Part shown: in pieces, positions 18,955 to 27,600 of the stretch | How the letters are laid out: the number at the start of each line of letters is the position of its first letter | How positions within the stretch are numbered: position 1 is the first letter of the stretch | Source: Lachnospiraceae bacterium | GTDB taxonomy: Bacteria; Bacillota; Clostridia; Lachnospirales; Lachnospiraceae | Assembly: GCA_017399445.1 (NCBI GenBank) | Contig: JAFQCM010000111.1 | Location: forward strand, 1 to 39,836 | Reading direction: 5' to 3' | DNA length: 39,836 nt | Program-made: the position numbers and the translations under genes | The notes under the pieces: model-generated | Databases searched by the model: none | The model's input: the letters and a program-made list of their open reading frames with translations, nothing else | What the model was told of the DNA's origin: nothing

Positions 18955-20001
18955 ATGTATGAATTTTATAAAGGCAAAAAAGTTTTAGTTACAGGACACA
19001 CTGGTTTTAAAGGGAGCTGGCTTTGCAAGATGCTTTTAGAATTGGGAGCGGAGGTGTATGGGTATTCATTGGAACCACCAACAAATCCAAGCTTATATGA
19101 ACTTTGTGGTTTGGAGAAAGAAATCCGTTCTGAAATTGGAAATGTTTGCGATTTAGGACATTTAAAAGATTTTTTTCAAGAAGCACAGCCGGAAATAGTA
19201 TTTCATCTGGCAGCACAGCCAATTGTACGAGAAAGTTATAAGAATCCAGTGGGAACTTATGAAACTAATGTAATGGGAACGGTGAATGTTTTAGAATGTG
19301 TAAGAACTACAAAAACAGTAAAAAGCTTTTTGAATGTTACCACAGATAAGGTTTATGAAAATAAAGAGTGGCAGTGGGGATACCGGGAAAATGAACCATT
19401 AGATGGATTTGATCCATATTCTAATAGTAAAAGTTGTTCAGAGTTGGTAACTCATAGTTATAAAAACAGTTTTTTTAGTGATGGAAGTGTTGCTGTTTCT
19501 ACTGCAAGAGCAGGAAATGTAATTGGTGGTGGCGATTTTGCAGTAGACCGTATTGTTCCGGATTGTATTAGGGCAGCATTGAAAAGGGAAGAAATTATTG
19601 TGAGAAATCCCAATTCTACCAGACCATATCAGCATGTACTAGAACCGTTGTATGTATATCTCTTGATTGCAATGATGCAGGAAAAAGATGGAAAATATGC
19701 CGGATATTATAATGTAGGACCAGAAGAAAATGATTGTGTTACCACAGGAGAGCTGGTAGACTTGTTTTGCCAAAAATGGCAGGAAAACCTTCAATGGAAA
19801 AATATGTCAGAAACAAATGGGCCACATGAAGCCAATTTTTTGAAATTGGATTGTAGTAAAATTAAGAATACCTTTGGGTGGAAACCATTTTTTAACATAG
19901 AAAAGGCGGTTGAACTGACTATAGAGTTTAGTGGTATTTACAGAGATGGTGGAAATGTTTCGGAATGTATGATTAAGCAAATTAAGTCAATTTTCGATTA
20001 A
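18955..20001 (+). CDS. rfbG: CDP-glucose 4,6-dehydratase
   Basis: An extended short-chain dehydrogenase/reductase converting CDP-glucose to CDP-4-keto-6-deoxyglucose. Of the 348 aa, the NAD-binding motif is TGHTGFKGSW near the N-terminus, FHLAAQPIVRESY follows, VTTDKVYENKEW carries the catalytic Thr/Asp, and YSNSK is the Tyr-x3-Lys catalytic pair. ATG 18955 is preferred, with AGGTG six bases before; GTG 18946 is an in-frame alternative adding three residues. The usual next enzymes (RfbH dehydrase, RfbS/RfbE, or an epimerase-reductase) are not found in the window, so the final CDP-sugar cannot be named. Confidence 0.93.
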   Translation: MYEFYKGKKVLVTGHTGFKGSWLCKMLLELGAEVYGYSLEPPTNPSLYELCGLEKEIRSEIGNVCDLGHLKDFFQEAQPEIVFHLAAQPIVRESYKNPVGTYETNVMGTVNVLECVRTTKTVKSFLNVTTDKVYENKEWQWGYRENEPLDGFDPYSNSKSCSELVTHSYKNSFFSDGSVAVSTARAGNVIGGGDFAVDRIVPDCIRAALKREEIIVRNPNSTRPYQHVLEPLYVYLLIAMMQEKDGKYAGYYNVGPEENDCVTTGELVDLFCQKWQENLQWKNMSETNGPHEANFLKLDCSKIKNTFGWKPFFNIEKAVELTIEFSGIYRDGGNVSECMIKQIKSIFD

Positions 20002-20037
20002 ATATTACAAAATACCGTAACATAGATAAAATATTTG

Positions 20038-20066
20038 TTGCGTTTAGTTCTTGATTGTCATATAAT
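20038..20066 (+). promoter_or_regulatory. Predicted promoter for the nucleotidyltransferase gene
   Basis: The -35 TTGCGT (20038-20043) and a perfect -10 TATAAT (20061-20066) are separated by 17 bases, in the 140-bp gap after rfbG. No terminator was seen after rfbG, so the gene may be served by both read-through and this promoter. Confidence 0.6.
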
Positions 20067-20141
20067 AGAAAGAGCGGTGCGTTATAAGGGGTAGATATAA
20101 TGCCAAAAGTTATGCGAAGCCGAGTAATCAGGAGGAAAAAG

Positions 20142-21062
20142 ATGAGAGAAACAGTATTAGTAGTTATGGCAGCAGGTATTGGAAGCAGATTCGGTGGGGG
20201 AATTAAGCAGTTAGAGCCAGTTGGTCCAAACGGTGAAATTATTATGGATTACTCTATTCATGATGCGTTAGAAGCTGGATTTAACAAAGTGGTTTTTATC
20301 ATTCGTAAAGACTTGGAAAAGGATTTCAAAGAAGTCATTGGAAACAGAATGGAGAAAATCGTAAAATGTGAATATGCATTCCAAGAAATAGATGATTTAC
20401 CAGATGGTTTTGAAGTGCCGGAAGGAAGGACAAAGCCATGGGGAACAGGACAGGCTGTTTTAAGTTGTAAGGGAATTTTAAATGATCCATTTGTAGTAAT
20501 TAATGCTGATGATTACTATGGAAAAGAAGCCTTCGTAAAAGTACATGATTATTTGATGAGTATAGAAGATAATAAAGATAAATTAAATATGTGTATGGCA
20601 GGTTTTATTCTTGGAAATACACTGAGTGAAAATGGGACAGTAACCAGAGGGGTTGCCAAGATTGATGAAAACCATATTCTTCTTGATGTGGATGAAACCA
20701 GTGGAATTGAGCGCAAGGGAGATAAAGTAGTTGCTATAGATGATGACGGAAATGAAAAAGAAATTGATCCAGAAAGCTATGCATCCATGAATATGTGGGG
20801 ATTGACACCGGAATTTCTAAATGTATTAGAGGATGGATTTACAAGATTTTTAAGTCATCTTGGTGATAAAGCTTTAAAGAAAGAATTTTTACTTCCGATT
20901 ATTATTGACCAGTTAATCAGAGAAGGAAAGGCGGAAGTAAGAGTATTAGAAACCAGAGATAAGTGGTTTGGAGTTACATATAAAGAAGATAAGCAGTCTG
21001 TAGTAGATTCTTTTAAGCAATTAATTGAAGATGGTGTATACAGCGAAAAACTTTATAATTAG
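20142..21062 (+). CDS. Sugar-phosphate nucleotidyltransferase (UTP-glucose-1-phosphate uridylyltransferase-like)
   Basis: A 306-aa nucleotidyltransferase-fold protein. The N-terminus VLVVMAAGIGSRFGGGIKQLEPVGPNGE holds the nucleotide-binding loop (G-x-G-S-R) and the activating lysine region, and VINADDYYG carries the metal-binding Asp pair. WGTGQAVLSCKG follows the base-binding pattern of glucose-1-phosphate uridylyl- or thymidylyltransferases. ATG 20142 is chosen because AGGAGG (20130-20135) lies six bases upstream; the ATG at 20100 precedes this site. It has its own promoter and a strong terminator, so it is a single-gene unit. UDP-glucose is the likely product, which would feed Ugd, but the substrate is inferred. 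Confidence 0.75.
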   Translation: MRETVLVVMAAGIGSRFGGGIKQLEPVGPNGEIIMDYSIHDALEAGFNKVVFIIRKDLEKDFKEVIGNRMEKIVKCEYAFQEIDDLPDGFEVPEGRTKPWGTGQAVLSCKGILNDPFVVINADDYYGKEAFVKVHDYLMSIEDNKDKLNMCMAGFILGNTLSENGTVTRGVAKIDENHILLDVDETSGIERKGDKVVAIDDDGNEKEIDPESYASMNMWGLTPEFLNVLEDGFTRFLSHLGDKALKKEFLLPIIIDQLIREGKAEVRVLETRDKWFGVTYKEDKQSVVDSFKQLIEDGVYSEKLYN

Positions 21063-21082
21063 AAAGAGAATACATAAATAAT

Positions 21083-21106
21083 GCCGCCGATTAGGCGGCT
21101 TTTTTA
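21083..21106 (+). terminator. Intrinsic terminator after the nucleotidyltransferase
   Basis: A perfect GC-rich 6-bp stem, GCCGCC (21083-21088) with GGCGGC (21094-21099), has a 5-base loop and is followed by seven T residues. It closes region 1 and marks the left edge of the defence island. Confidence 0.92.
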
Positions 21107-21196
21107 TGTAGAAAACAGCCCTATGCACAGTTTAAGGATGGAACAATGTAGGACTCTAATAGTATAAGAAAATGTATTTCGATAAAATCAATAAAA

Positions 21197-21553
21197 TCAT
21201 TCCCCAATTTTAAAATCAGCTAAATTCAGTAGTTTATCAACAGCTGGTTGCATTGCAGTATTTTCCCGATACTTCAGAATTAAATTTTTCTCATGTTCCG
21301 TTAAAATAAGATTTGTCTTTTTAGTTTGTTCTTTGTATCCAAAGCTTTCCAAAATATTTTCAATATGATAAAGCTCACATAATAACATTAAAGTATCAGC
21401 ATCCGGTTGTGTACTTCCGTTTTCCCATCCGTAGATAGTTTTTGGAGCAGCAGGTGAACCGTATTCTGTTAAAAGCTCAGAAACTCTATTTACCGATAGG
21501 TTATTTAATTTTCTATAATATTTTAATACCCTGGCAATTTGTGGATTTTTCAT
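21197..21553 (-). CDS. XRE-family transcriptional regulator, probable island repressor
   Basis: A 118-aa protein with an N-terminal Cro/C1-type helix-turn-helix (residues about 5-60: IARVLKYYRKLNNLSVNRVSELL, then KTIYGWENGSTQPDADTLMLLCELY). The rest is a short helical tail, perhaps for dimerisation. It is divergent from the defence operon, and an inverted repeat lies midway between the two promoters, so autoregulation and control of the island are likely. The ATG at 21553 has no recognisable Shine-Dalgarno sequence, and an in-frame stop lies five codons upstream. A 24-codon ORF with a good ribosome site (21513-21587) overlaps the start in another frame. Confidence 0.8.
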   Translation of the reverse strand: MKNPQIARVLKYYRKLNNLSVNRVSELLTEYGSPAAPKTIYGWENGSTQPDADTLMLLCELYHIENILESFGYKEQTKKTNLILTEHEKNLILKYRENTAMQPAVDKLLNLADFKIGE

Positions 21554-21587
21554 AATTTGTATTAGTCACAAGCAAAAATCTTTGCAT
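21513..21587 (-). CDS. Possible 24-codon leader ORF overlapping the regulator start
   Basis: On the minus strand, ATG at 21587 is preceded by GAAAGGAT four bases upstream and opens a 24-codon frame ending in TAG at 21513. It crosses the regulator start codon in a different frame. The regulator has no ribosome site of its own, so the small frame may tune its translation. It has no recognisable product and may be chance. Confidence 0.25.
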   Translation of the reverse strand: MQRFLLVTNTNYEKSTNCQGIKIL

Positions 21588-21628
21588 GGTTATCCTTTCT
21601 TAATTTATTTAGGAGCTTCTCCAAGATT

Positions 21629-21657
21629 ACCTTACCAAGTGGTTTTTCATTTGTCAA
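21629..21657 (-). promoter_or_regulatory. Predicted promoter for the XRE regulator
   Basis: On the minus strand, a perfect -35 TTGACA (21652-21657) and -10 TAAGGT (21629-21634) are separated by 17 bases. The leader is about 70 bases. The promoter is back-to-back with the operon promoter, the two -35 boxes being about 40 bases apart. Confidence 0.6.
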
Positions 21658-21669
21658 TTATTGAGAAGA

Positions 21670-21684
21670 GATTTCTTTGAAATC
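21670..21684. promoter_or_regulatory. Candidate operator: 15-base dyad between divergent promoters
   Basis: GATTTC-TTT-GAAATC is a perfect dyad with 6-base arms lying between the two back-to-back -35 boxes, where a C1-like regulator could control both directions. Nearby are two CAAGAAT copies (21684-21690 and 21715-21721) flanking the operon -35, and a perfect 10-base palindrome AAGAATTCTT (21741-21750). Which of these is the actual operator is unknown. Confidence 0.4.
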
Positions 21685-21697
21685 AAGAATTTATAAG

Positions 21698-21726
21698 TTG
21701 ACATTCTCTATAAACAAGAATAAAAT
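21698..21726 (+). promoter_or_regulatory. Predicted promoter of the phosphorothioation-like operon
   Basis: A perfect -35 TTGACA (21698-21703) and -10 TAAAAT (21721-21726) are separated by 17 bases. The leader to ATG 21787 is about 55 bases and includes the AAGAATTCTT palindrome. All following genes to 34413 are closely spaced or overlapping, so this is likely the sole promoter of the island operon. Confidence 0.7.
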
Positions 21727-21786
21727 AGTATATATATATGAAGAATTCTTGGAAAAAAAGAACAATGGGGAAATGAGGTGGGAGAC

Positions 21787-22008
21787 ATGGAAATGAAAAA
21801 CAAGGTACTCGATTATATAGAAACTTGTGAAATTTCTGTGGAACATCTTTCAAAAGTCTTGCAAATAGATTCCAAAAAATTTCAAAGAGATAATAAGGAA
21901 AATTGGGAAGCACAGGAACTGTTACAGATTTGTAATTATCTAGAAATAGATCCTTTGACTTTTTATACCCCTAAAATTGTATCAGAGGGAGAGAGAAATA
22001 AATGGTAA
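21787..22008 (+). CDS. Small helix-turn-helix protein, first gene of the island operon
   Basis: A 73-aa protein with XRE-like helical spacing: NKVLDYIETCEISVEHLSKVLQI, then LLQICNYLEIDPLTFY, which resembles the last helices of small Cro/C1 folds. It could be a second regulator or an accessory DNA-binding subunit of the modification machinery. ATG 21787 follows AGGTGGGAG; ATG 21793 (two codons later) is an alternative, and GTG 21778 is less likely. The stop overlaps the DndC-like start by 7 bp, so it is translationally coupled to the sulfur-transfer enzyme. Function is inferred from the fold only. Confidence 0.6.
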   Translation: MEMKNKVLDYIETCEISVEHLSKVLQIDSKKFQRDNKENWEAQELLQICNYLEIDPLTFYTPKIVSEGERNKW

Positions 22009-23729
22009 AGTACCATTGCGAAAAAGATAATGTGGATGTTAACAGCAGCATTTGTCCTCATTGTGGGAAGCGTGCTTTTCCAGTGCAATCAGAAATTTAC
22101 TGGTGTGAGACCTGTCAGCTTCCAAGTTATACAGAAAAATGCACTATGTGTGGAAAAACAGGAAAGAAACTCTCGTCTGACTTACGTCCGGTTTTTCCCG
22201 AGGAAAAAATATTATTAGAAACAATTTTGGACTCAGAAGACAGTTTTTTTTTGAAAGATATGTCAGTATGGAATGGCTCCGGTAATATTTATTATGCAAA
22301 TGGAAAAAGACTTAATATAAAAATAGGAAAGCTTAAAGAATTAAATATAGAAGAAATACGAGAAAAATATAAGGAAAAAATCCAAAAACAGCTAGAAGAA
22401 TATCAAGAGGAATTCTCAAAACAACAAGGAAGATTTATAATGGCAAACAAGCTTCGTTTGCAGCAAATAGAGCAGGAAGCAATTGCCTATATTAAAGAAA
22501 TTGGAGAGAGATATAGCATAGAAGATATGATGATTTCCTTTTCAGGAGGAAAAGATTCTACTGTAGTAGCAGATTTAGTTACTAGAGCATTGTGTGATGG
22601 GGATAAGAAAATTCTTCATGTTTTTGGTGATACAACATTGGAATTTCCATTAACTTATGAGTATGTAGAACGATACAAGAAGAATCATTATAAGACACCA
22701 GTAATTTCTTCAAGAAATAAAGAAAAGAATTTTCTGGAATTATGTAGTGTTATAGGTCCGCCAAGCAGAGTAATGCGTTGGTGCTGTACTATTTTTAAAA
22801 CAGGTGCTATTACCAGAAAGATTGAAAGAGTATTTAAAAATAAAAAACATATTGTTACATTTTATGGTATCCGCAGAAGTGAGTCTGCCAGTAGAAGCAA
22901 ATATGAAAAGGAATCAGAAAGTCCTAAGATTATGAAGCAGACAGTGGTTTCTCCGGTAATCGATTGGTATGATTTTGATATTTGGCTTTATATTTTAAGT
23001 AAAAAAATAGATTTTAATGATGCATATCGTTTGGGATATTCCAGGGTGGGATGCTGGTGTTGTCCAAACAACAGTCAATGGTCAGAGTTTTTGTCTAAAA
23101 TTCATATGCCGGAATTATTCCAGGAATTTCGCCAGACAATTGTAGAATTTGCAAGGCAGATTGGAAAACCGGATCCGGAAGAATACGTAGACAGTGGAAA
23201 TTGGAAAGCAAGACAAGGTGGTAATGGAGTGGAAGCTGCACAGAAATCTGTGATTGCTTTTACCCCTTGTGCTACAGAAGAAAATTCTTTTAATTATGAA
23301 CTGCAAAGACCAATTAGTGAATTATTTTATGAATTGTTCAAGCCTTTTGGAACATTAGATTTTCAAATGGGAAACAGCAGATTAGGTGAAGTTTATGTCA
23401 TAGACAGAAAAGGACAGATTGCATTAAAACTTCAGGGGCGAATGGGAAAGACCAATCTAAAAGTGACTATTTATCAAAATAATATAGCTGGTGCCAAAAG
23501 CTTGAAAGGTGCAGAAGAAAAGATAAAATGCCAGATAACCAAATATCAAATGTGTATGGGATGTTTAGCATGTGAAGGAATATGCCGTCAGGATGCAATC
23601 ACCATTAGAGAAGAACATGGAGAAATGGTATATCGAATTTCAGATAAGAAGTGTGTCCGATGCGGTGAGTGCGTAGGACATTTTGTGGCAGGATGTTACA
23701 TGCGAAAAGTATTGTCAATTAAACGATAG
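22002..23729 (+). CDS. DndC-like PAPS-reductase-family sulfurtransferase with zinc ribbons and ferredoxin domain
   Basis: The 575-aa protein has three parts. Residues 1-55 hold zinc-ribbon cysteines (Cys6, 18, 21, then 35, 38, 47, 50). Residues about 150-400 are a PP-loop ATP pyrophosphatase/PAPS reductase domain with SGGKDST (181-187), WCC (260-262) and CWCC (351-354), the cysteines that in DndC-type enzymes bind a 4Fe-4S cluster. Residues about 508-570 are a ferredoxin-like tail, with Cys518, 521, 524, 528 in CMGCLACEGIC and Cys551, 554, 557, 565, the last spaced unusually (x7). DndC activates DNA and inserts sulfur in phosphorothioation. Canonical bacterial DndC lacks these extra domains; archaeal PAPS-reductase-family proteins can carry them. 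Its ATG overlaps the preceding gene. A different sulfur or nucleotide chemistry is the main alternative. Confidence 0.82.
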   Translation: MVKYHCEKDNVDVNSSICPHCGKRAFPVQSEIYWCETCQLPSYTEKCTMCGKTGKKLSSDLRPVFPEEKILLETILDSEDSFFLKDMSVWNGSGNIYYANGKRLNIKIGKLKELNIEEIREKYKEKIQKQLEEYQEEFSKQQGRFIMANKLRLQQIEQEAIAYIKEIGERYSIEDMMISFSGGKDSTVVADLVTRALCDGDKKILHVFGDTTLEFPLTYEYVERYKKNHYKTPVISSRNKEKNFLELCSVIGPPSRVMRWCCTIFKTGAITRKIERVFKNKKHIVTFYGIRRSESASRSKYEKESESPKIMKQTVVSPVIDWYDFDIWLYILSKKIDFNDAYRLGYSRVGCWCCPNNSQWSEFLSKIHMPELFQEFRQTIVEFARQIGKPDPEEYVDSGNWKARQGGNGVEAAQKSVIAFTPCATEENSFNYELQRPISELFYELFKPFGTLDFQMGNSRLGEVYVIDRKGQIALKLQGRMGKTNLKVTIYQNNIAGAKSLKGAEEKIKCQITKYQMCMGCLACEGICRQDAITIREEHGEMVYRISDKKCVRCGECVGHFVAGCYMRKVLSIKR

Positions 23730-23747
23730 AAAACAGAAGGTGAAATA

Positions 23748-24632
23748 GTGGAAAAGAATACAAAACAACAAGAAAATAAATACAAATTAAAAGGGCATGA
23801 AACGTTCTGTATTCGTGAAGGCTGGCTATCAAAAGGAATAAAAGCAGTTTTAGAAAATCCAAAAGTATTTACGGAAATGTATGGTGCTGATGCTTTGGGG
23901 GTAGGAAGCAATATGGCAAAAGCCATCCGATATTGGTTAAAAGCATCCGGATTAACAGTGGAAGTTTCTGGAAAAGGAGCGATGCTGTCTGAGTTTGGGG
24001 AAATTGTATTGAAATATGACCCATATTTAGAAGAGAATTTTACCTTATGGTGTATTCATATCAACTTGGTACAAAATAAAGAAAATGCAACTTGTTGGTA
24101 TTTGTTTTTTAGAAAATATCAATTAGAAGAGTTTACAAAAGAAGAATTGGAGATTTTCTTAACAGAACAGCTTATAAAATATGCAGGAACAAGGGATTTT
24201 AGTGAGCGTTCTCTAAAGGATGACTGCAATGTATTAATGCAAATGTACGGAAGAGAAAAAATTCCAGAAAATGACCCGGAAGATAAAAGAATTTGTCCAT
24301 TATCCAGGCTGGGAATACTGCGAAAAAATGATGAAAAATATAAACGGACTGTGCCGGATTATAACGCAATTTCTAGTGAAGTTTTGTTTTATCTTATGCA
24401 GGAAAATAAAGAAGAAAAAGCAATCAGTATGGAAGAACTCTATTCCGGTGAACTAGGGGTACAGTCTGTGTTAGGTATTGGAATGAATATGTACCAGGAA
24501 TATTTAGAACAACTGGCAAAAGAGGGATTTATTGATTTAAACCGTACTGCAGGGCTGGATATGATATATAAGTTAAAATACTTATCAAAAGAAGAAATTG
24601 CACTTCATTACTATGAAAAAGTTAGGGAATAG
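23748..24632 (+). CDS. DUF4007 family protein, phosphorothioation-associated
   Basis: A 294-aa protein with the DUF4007 N-terminal hallmark KLKGHETFCIREGWLSKG (residues about 13-30), then LGVGSNMAKAIRYWLKASGL (about 51-70), which looks like a winged-helix DNA-binding module. No catalytic motif is visible. DUF4007 genes recur beside PAPS-reductase-family and large ATPase genes in defence islands, and the same neighbours occur here. GTG 23748 is the start, with AAGGTG five bases before, 18 bp after the DndC-like gene. I infer a role in DNA recognition or in linking modification to interference. Confidence 0.8.
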   Translation: MEKNTKQQENKYKLKGHETFCIREGWLSKGIKAVLENPKVFTEMYGADALGVGSNMAKAIRYWLKASGLTVEVSGKGAMLSEFGEIVLKYDPYLEENFTLWCIHINLVQNKENATCWYLFFRKYQLEEFTKEELEIFLTEQLIKYAGTRDFSERSLKDDCNVLMQMYGREKIPENDPEDKRICPLSRLGILRKNDEKYKRTVPDYNAISSEVLFYLMQENKEEKAISMEELYSGELGVQSVLGIGMNMYQEYLEQLAKEGFIDLNRTAGLDMIYKLKYLSKEEIALHYYEKVRE

Positions 24633-24647
24633 AGAGGAAAGAGTCAT

Positions 24648-27600
24648 ATGCACGATTTCAGAGACATTGTTCAAATAGATAAAAAGTTTCAAAAATCCAT
24701 CAATATGAGATTGGATTATAACAAAGCTGATAAGATTGCCAGTTATATTCCAACTAGTGCATCAGTGCAAATATTAAAAGAATATTTGGAACAATTTGTA
24801 ACAAATGAAGGGCAAAAATCCACTATTTTGATTGGACCTTATGGGAAAGGAAAATCGCATTTATTATTAATTTTATTGGCATTACTGTCAAAAAAGAATC
24901 AGGAATCGAAGCAGCCTAAAATTAAGGGTATATTGCAACACGTTATAGCAAAAATAGAAAATAAGGATAATGAGGCAGGTGCTTATGCTGCAACATTAGT
25001 AAGAGAGAATAAGTGTTATTTACCAGTGATTATTTCAGGGGTACAAAGTGATTTAAGAAGAGCTGTGTTATTAGCGTTACGTGAGGGATTACAACGGGAA
25101 GGGTTAGAGCAAATTGTACCAAATACCTATTATGAAGAAGCACTAAAAACCATTTCACAATGGAAAAAGGATTATCCTGACACTTATAAGAAATTTTTGC
25201 AATGTCTACAGGAGAAGAAGATACAAGAAAGTATATTTTTAAAGGAAATAAAGAATTATCGAGAAGAAACTTTAAGAACTTTTCAGGAAATCTATCCTGT
25301 TTTAACTGCAGGTAGTATTTTTGAACCTATGGTGCAGATGGATGAGCTCTCCCTTTTTAAATCCGTAAATGAGAAATTGTGCAAGGAATATGGCTATCAA
25401 GGGATAGTGCTTGTGTTTGATGAGTTTAGTAAATTTGTAGAAGGTTATCCAAAAGAAAACTTTGCGGGAGCCATGGAACTGCTACAAAATCTTTGCGAAT
25501 TGGCTAACGGTTCTAAAAAAGAGAAAATGCATGTAATATTAGTTGCTCATAAGGCAATGAAGGAATATAAAAATAATCTTCCAGATGAAGTGATAAACGC
25601 ATACATGGGAGTAGAGGGGAGAATTAGTGAAATTTATTTTACTACTTCCTTAAAAAATAGCTATGAATTAATTCAAAATGTACTGATAAAAAGCCCGGAA
25701 TTATTCAAAAAAGAAGTGCTAGATATAAAGCAATTTCAGGAATTGTGTGATAATTCCTATCATATTCCTTATTTTCATAAACTTTTTGCAGAAGAAGAAT
25801 TCCGAACTGTAGTTGCAGAAGGATGCTTTCCATTAACACCGGTAGCAGCCTATTTGTTGTTAAAAATAAGTGAAAAGGCAGTGCAAAATGAACGAACTGT
25901 ATTTACTTTTTTAACAAATGATGAGCCTCATAGTTTGGTATCATATATGGAGCAAAAGAAAGAATTTCAGGGTGAGTATGTAACTGGGGGAGAGGTTTAT
26001 GACTATTTTTCTAAAATGTTAAAAAGCGATAGTGCAAACGTTGTAATGCACAATGAATGGCTGAAAGCAGAATATGCACTTCAAAGTGAATTGAGCAAAG
26101 AAGAAAAAATAGTAGTGAAAACAATTGCGTTAATACGCATGGTGGGAAAACAGGATGAAGTATTTGCAAAGGATGAAGTCATCCGATTGGGAGCAGGTTT
26201 AACGAGAGAAGATTATGAAACAGCAATTGAGCAGTTAAAAAACAAGCAGATTATATTGTTCCGAAGTAAATTAGGTTCTTATGCATTTAAGAATAATATT
26301 GGCGTAGATTTAGAAAAAGAGATAGAAAAAGTTGTACAGGCAAAATTACAAAAAATAAATTTGTGTGAGGAATTGAAAAAAATATCTGAATTAGAGTTTG
26401 AAATTCCAAAGAGATATAATCTCTTATACACTATGACCAGATATTTCCATTATCATTTTATGACTGTGGATAGTTTTATGCATTTAAAAAACACAGATTA
26501 TTTATTTGAGGATAAGTTTGCAGATGGAAAAATTGTTGCATTAATTAGAGAAGAGGAAATTTCAAAAGAAGATATTTCCAAACATTTACAGGAATTACAG
26601 GATAAAAGAGTTTTAGTTATCTATCCGGAAGAAATGTTTATGCAGGTAAAATTGCTGAAAAAAATAATGGCAATACAAATGCTAAAACAATCGGAAGAGT
26701 TTTTGGAAAACAATAAAGCATTAGAACAAGAACTAGTTCTTTATGAGGAAGATTTAACATTTGAATTAAATATGTGGCTGGAACAATATTTTTTACCATT
26801 TAATGGAAATTGTTATGTGTTGTATGATGCCACGATTTATGAAAAGACTCAATTCTCCATGCGAAAGTCGGATTCTAAATTTAATCAGTTTTTAAGTGGG
26901 ATTATGGAGGAGTATTATTGCTGTACCCCAAAAATCAATAATGAAATGGTCAACAAGTGTAATTTGACTTCTCAGATGAATAAAGTAAGAAGAAAAATTA
27001 TGGAGCAATTGTTTGAAAAAAAGGATTTTTGGGAGTATCGAAAGGGAACATCCCCAGAGGCAACCATATTCCGAGCAGTATTCTTAAAAACAGGGGTTAT
27101 GGAGTTAAGTAATGGGGAAGAAGTTTATAGTTATTCAAAAGATGAAGGCGTTGAGAGAATACTAAAGGAAATCAAAGATTTCATTCATAATGCGGCAGGA
27201 GTAAAACAAAACTTTTCAATCTTATACCAAACTTTGGCAGGAGAAAAATTTGGTGTGCGAAAAGGGGTATTGCCATTTTATATTGTTTATAGCCTGACAC
27301 AAATGACAGAAATGCCCATAATTTATTTGGGTGAAAAAGAAGTTTTCGTGGAGCCGCAAATTTTTGAAAATATCAATGAAGCTCCGGAAAAATATTGGTT
27401 GTATATGGAAAAGGAAACTATGGAAAAAGAAGTATATTTATCCGGATTGGAAAAAATGTTTACTGATTTGCAAAATACTTTCGGAAATAAGCAAAATCGT
27501 TTGCAGAAAATTTCAGATGGAATGTATCAATGGTTTTGTTCTTTGCCACAATGTGCAAAGATTTACTCCTTAGATGAGAGAAAAAGTACCGAACGGACTG

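Noticed and set aside
20100..20141. ATG 20100 as the nucleotidyltransferase start
   Set aside because: It precedes AGGAGG at 20130-20135, which is correctly spaced for ATG 20142; the extra N-terminal residues are not family-like.
20002..20141. Riboswitch in the rfbG to nucleotidyltransferase gap
   Set aside because: No paired-helix architecture or known aptamer core was seen, only a promoter.
27331..27573. Plus-strand 80-codon ORF inside the 1210-aa ATPase gene
   Set aside because: Out-of-frame shadow; composition is Lys/Trp/Ile-rich as expected from frame-shifted A-rich codons.
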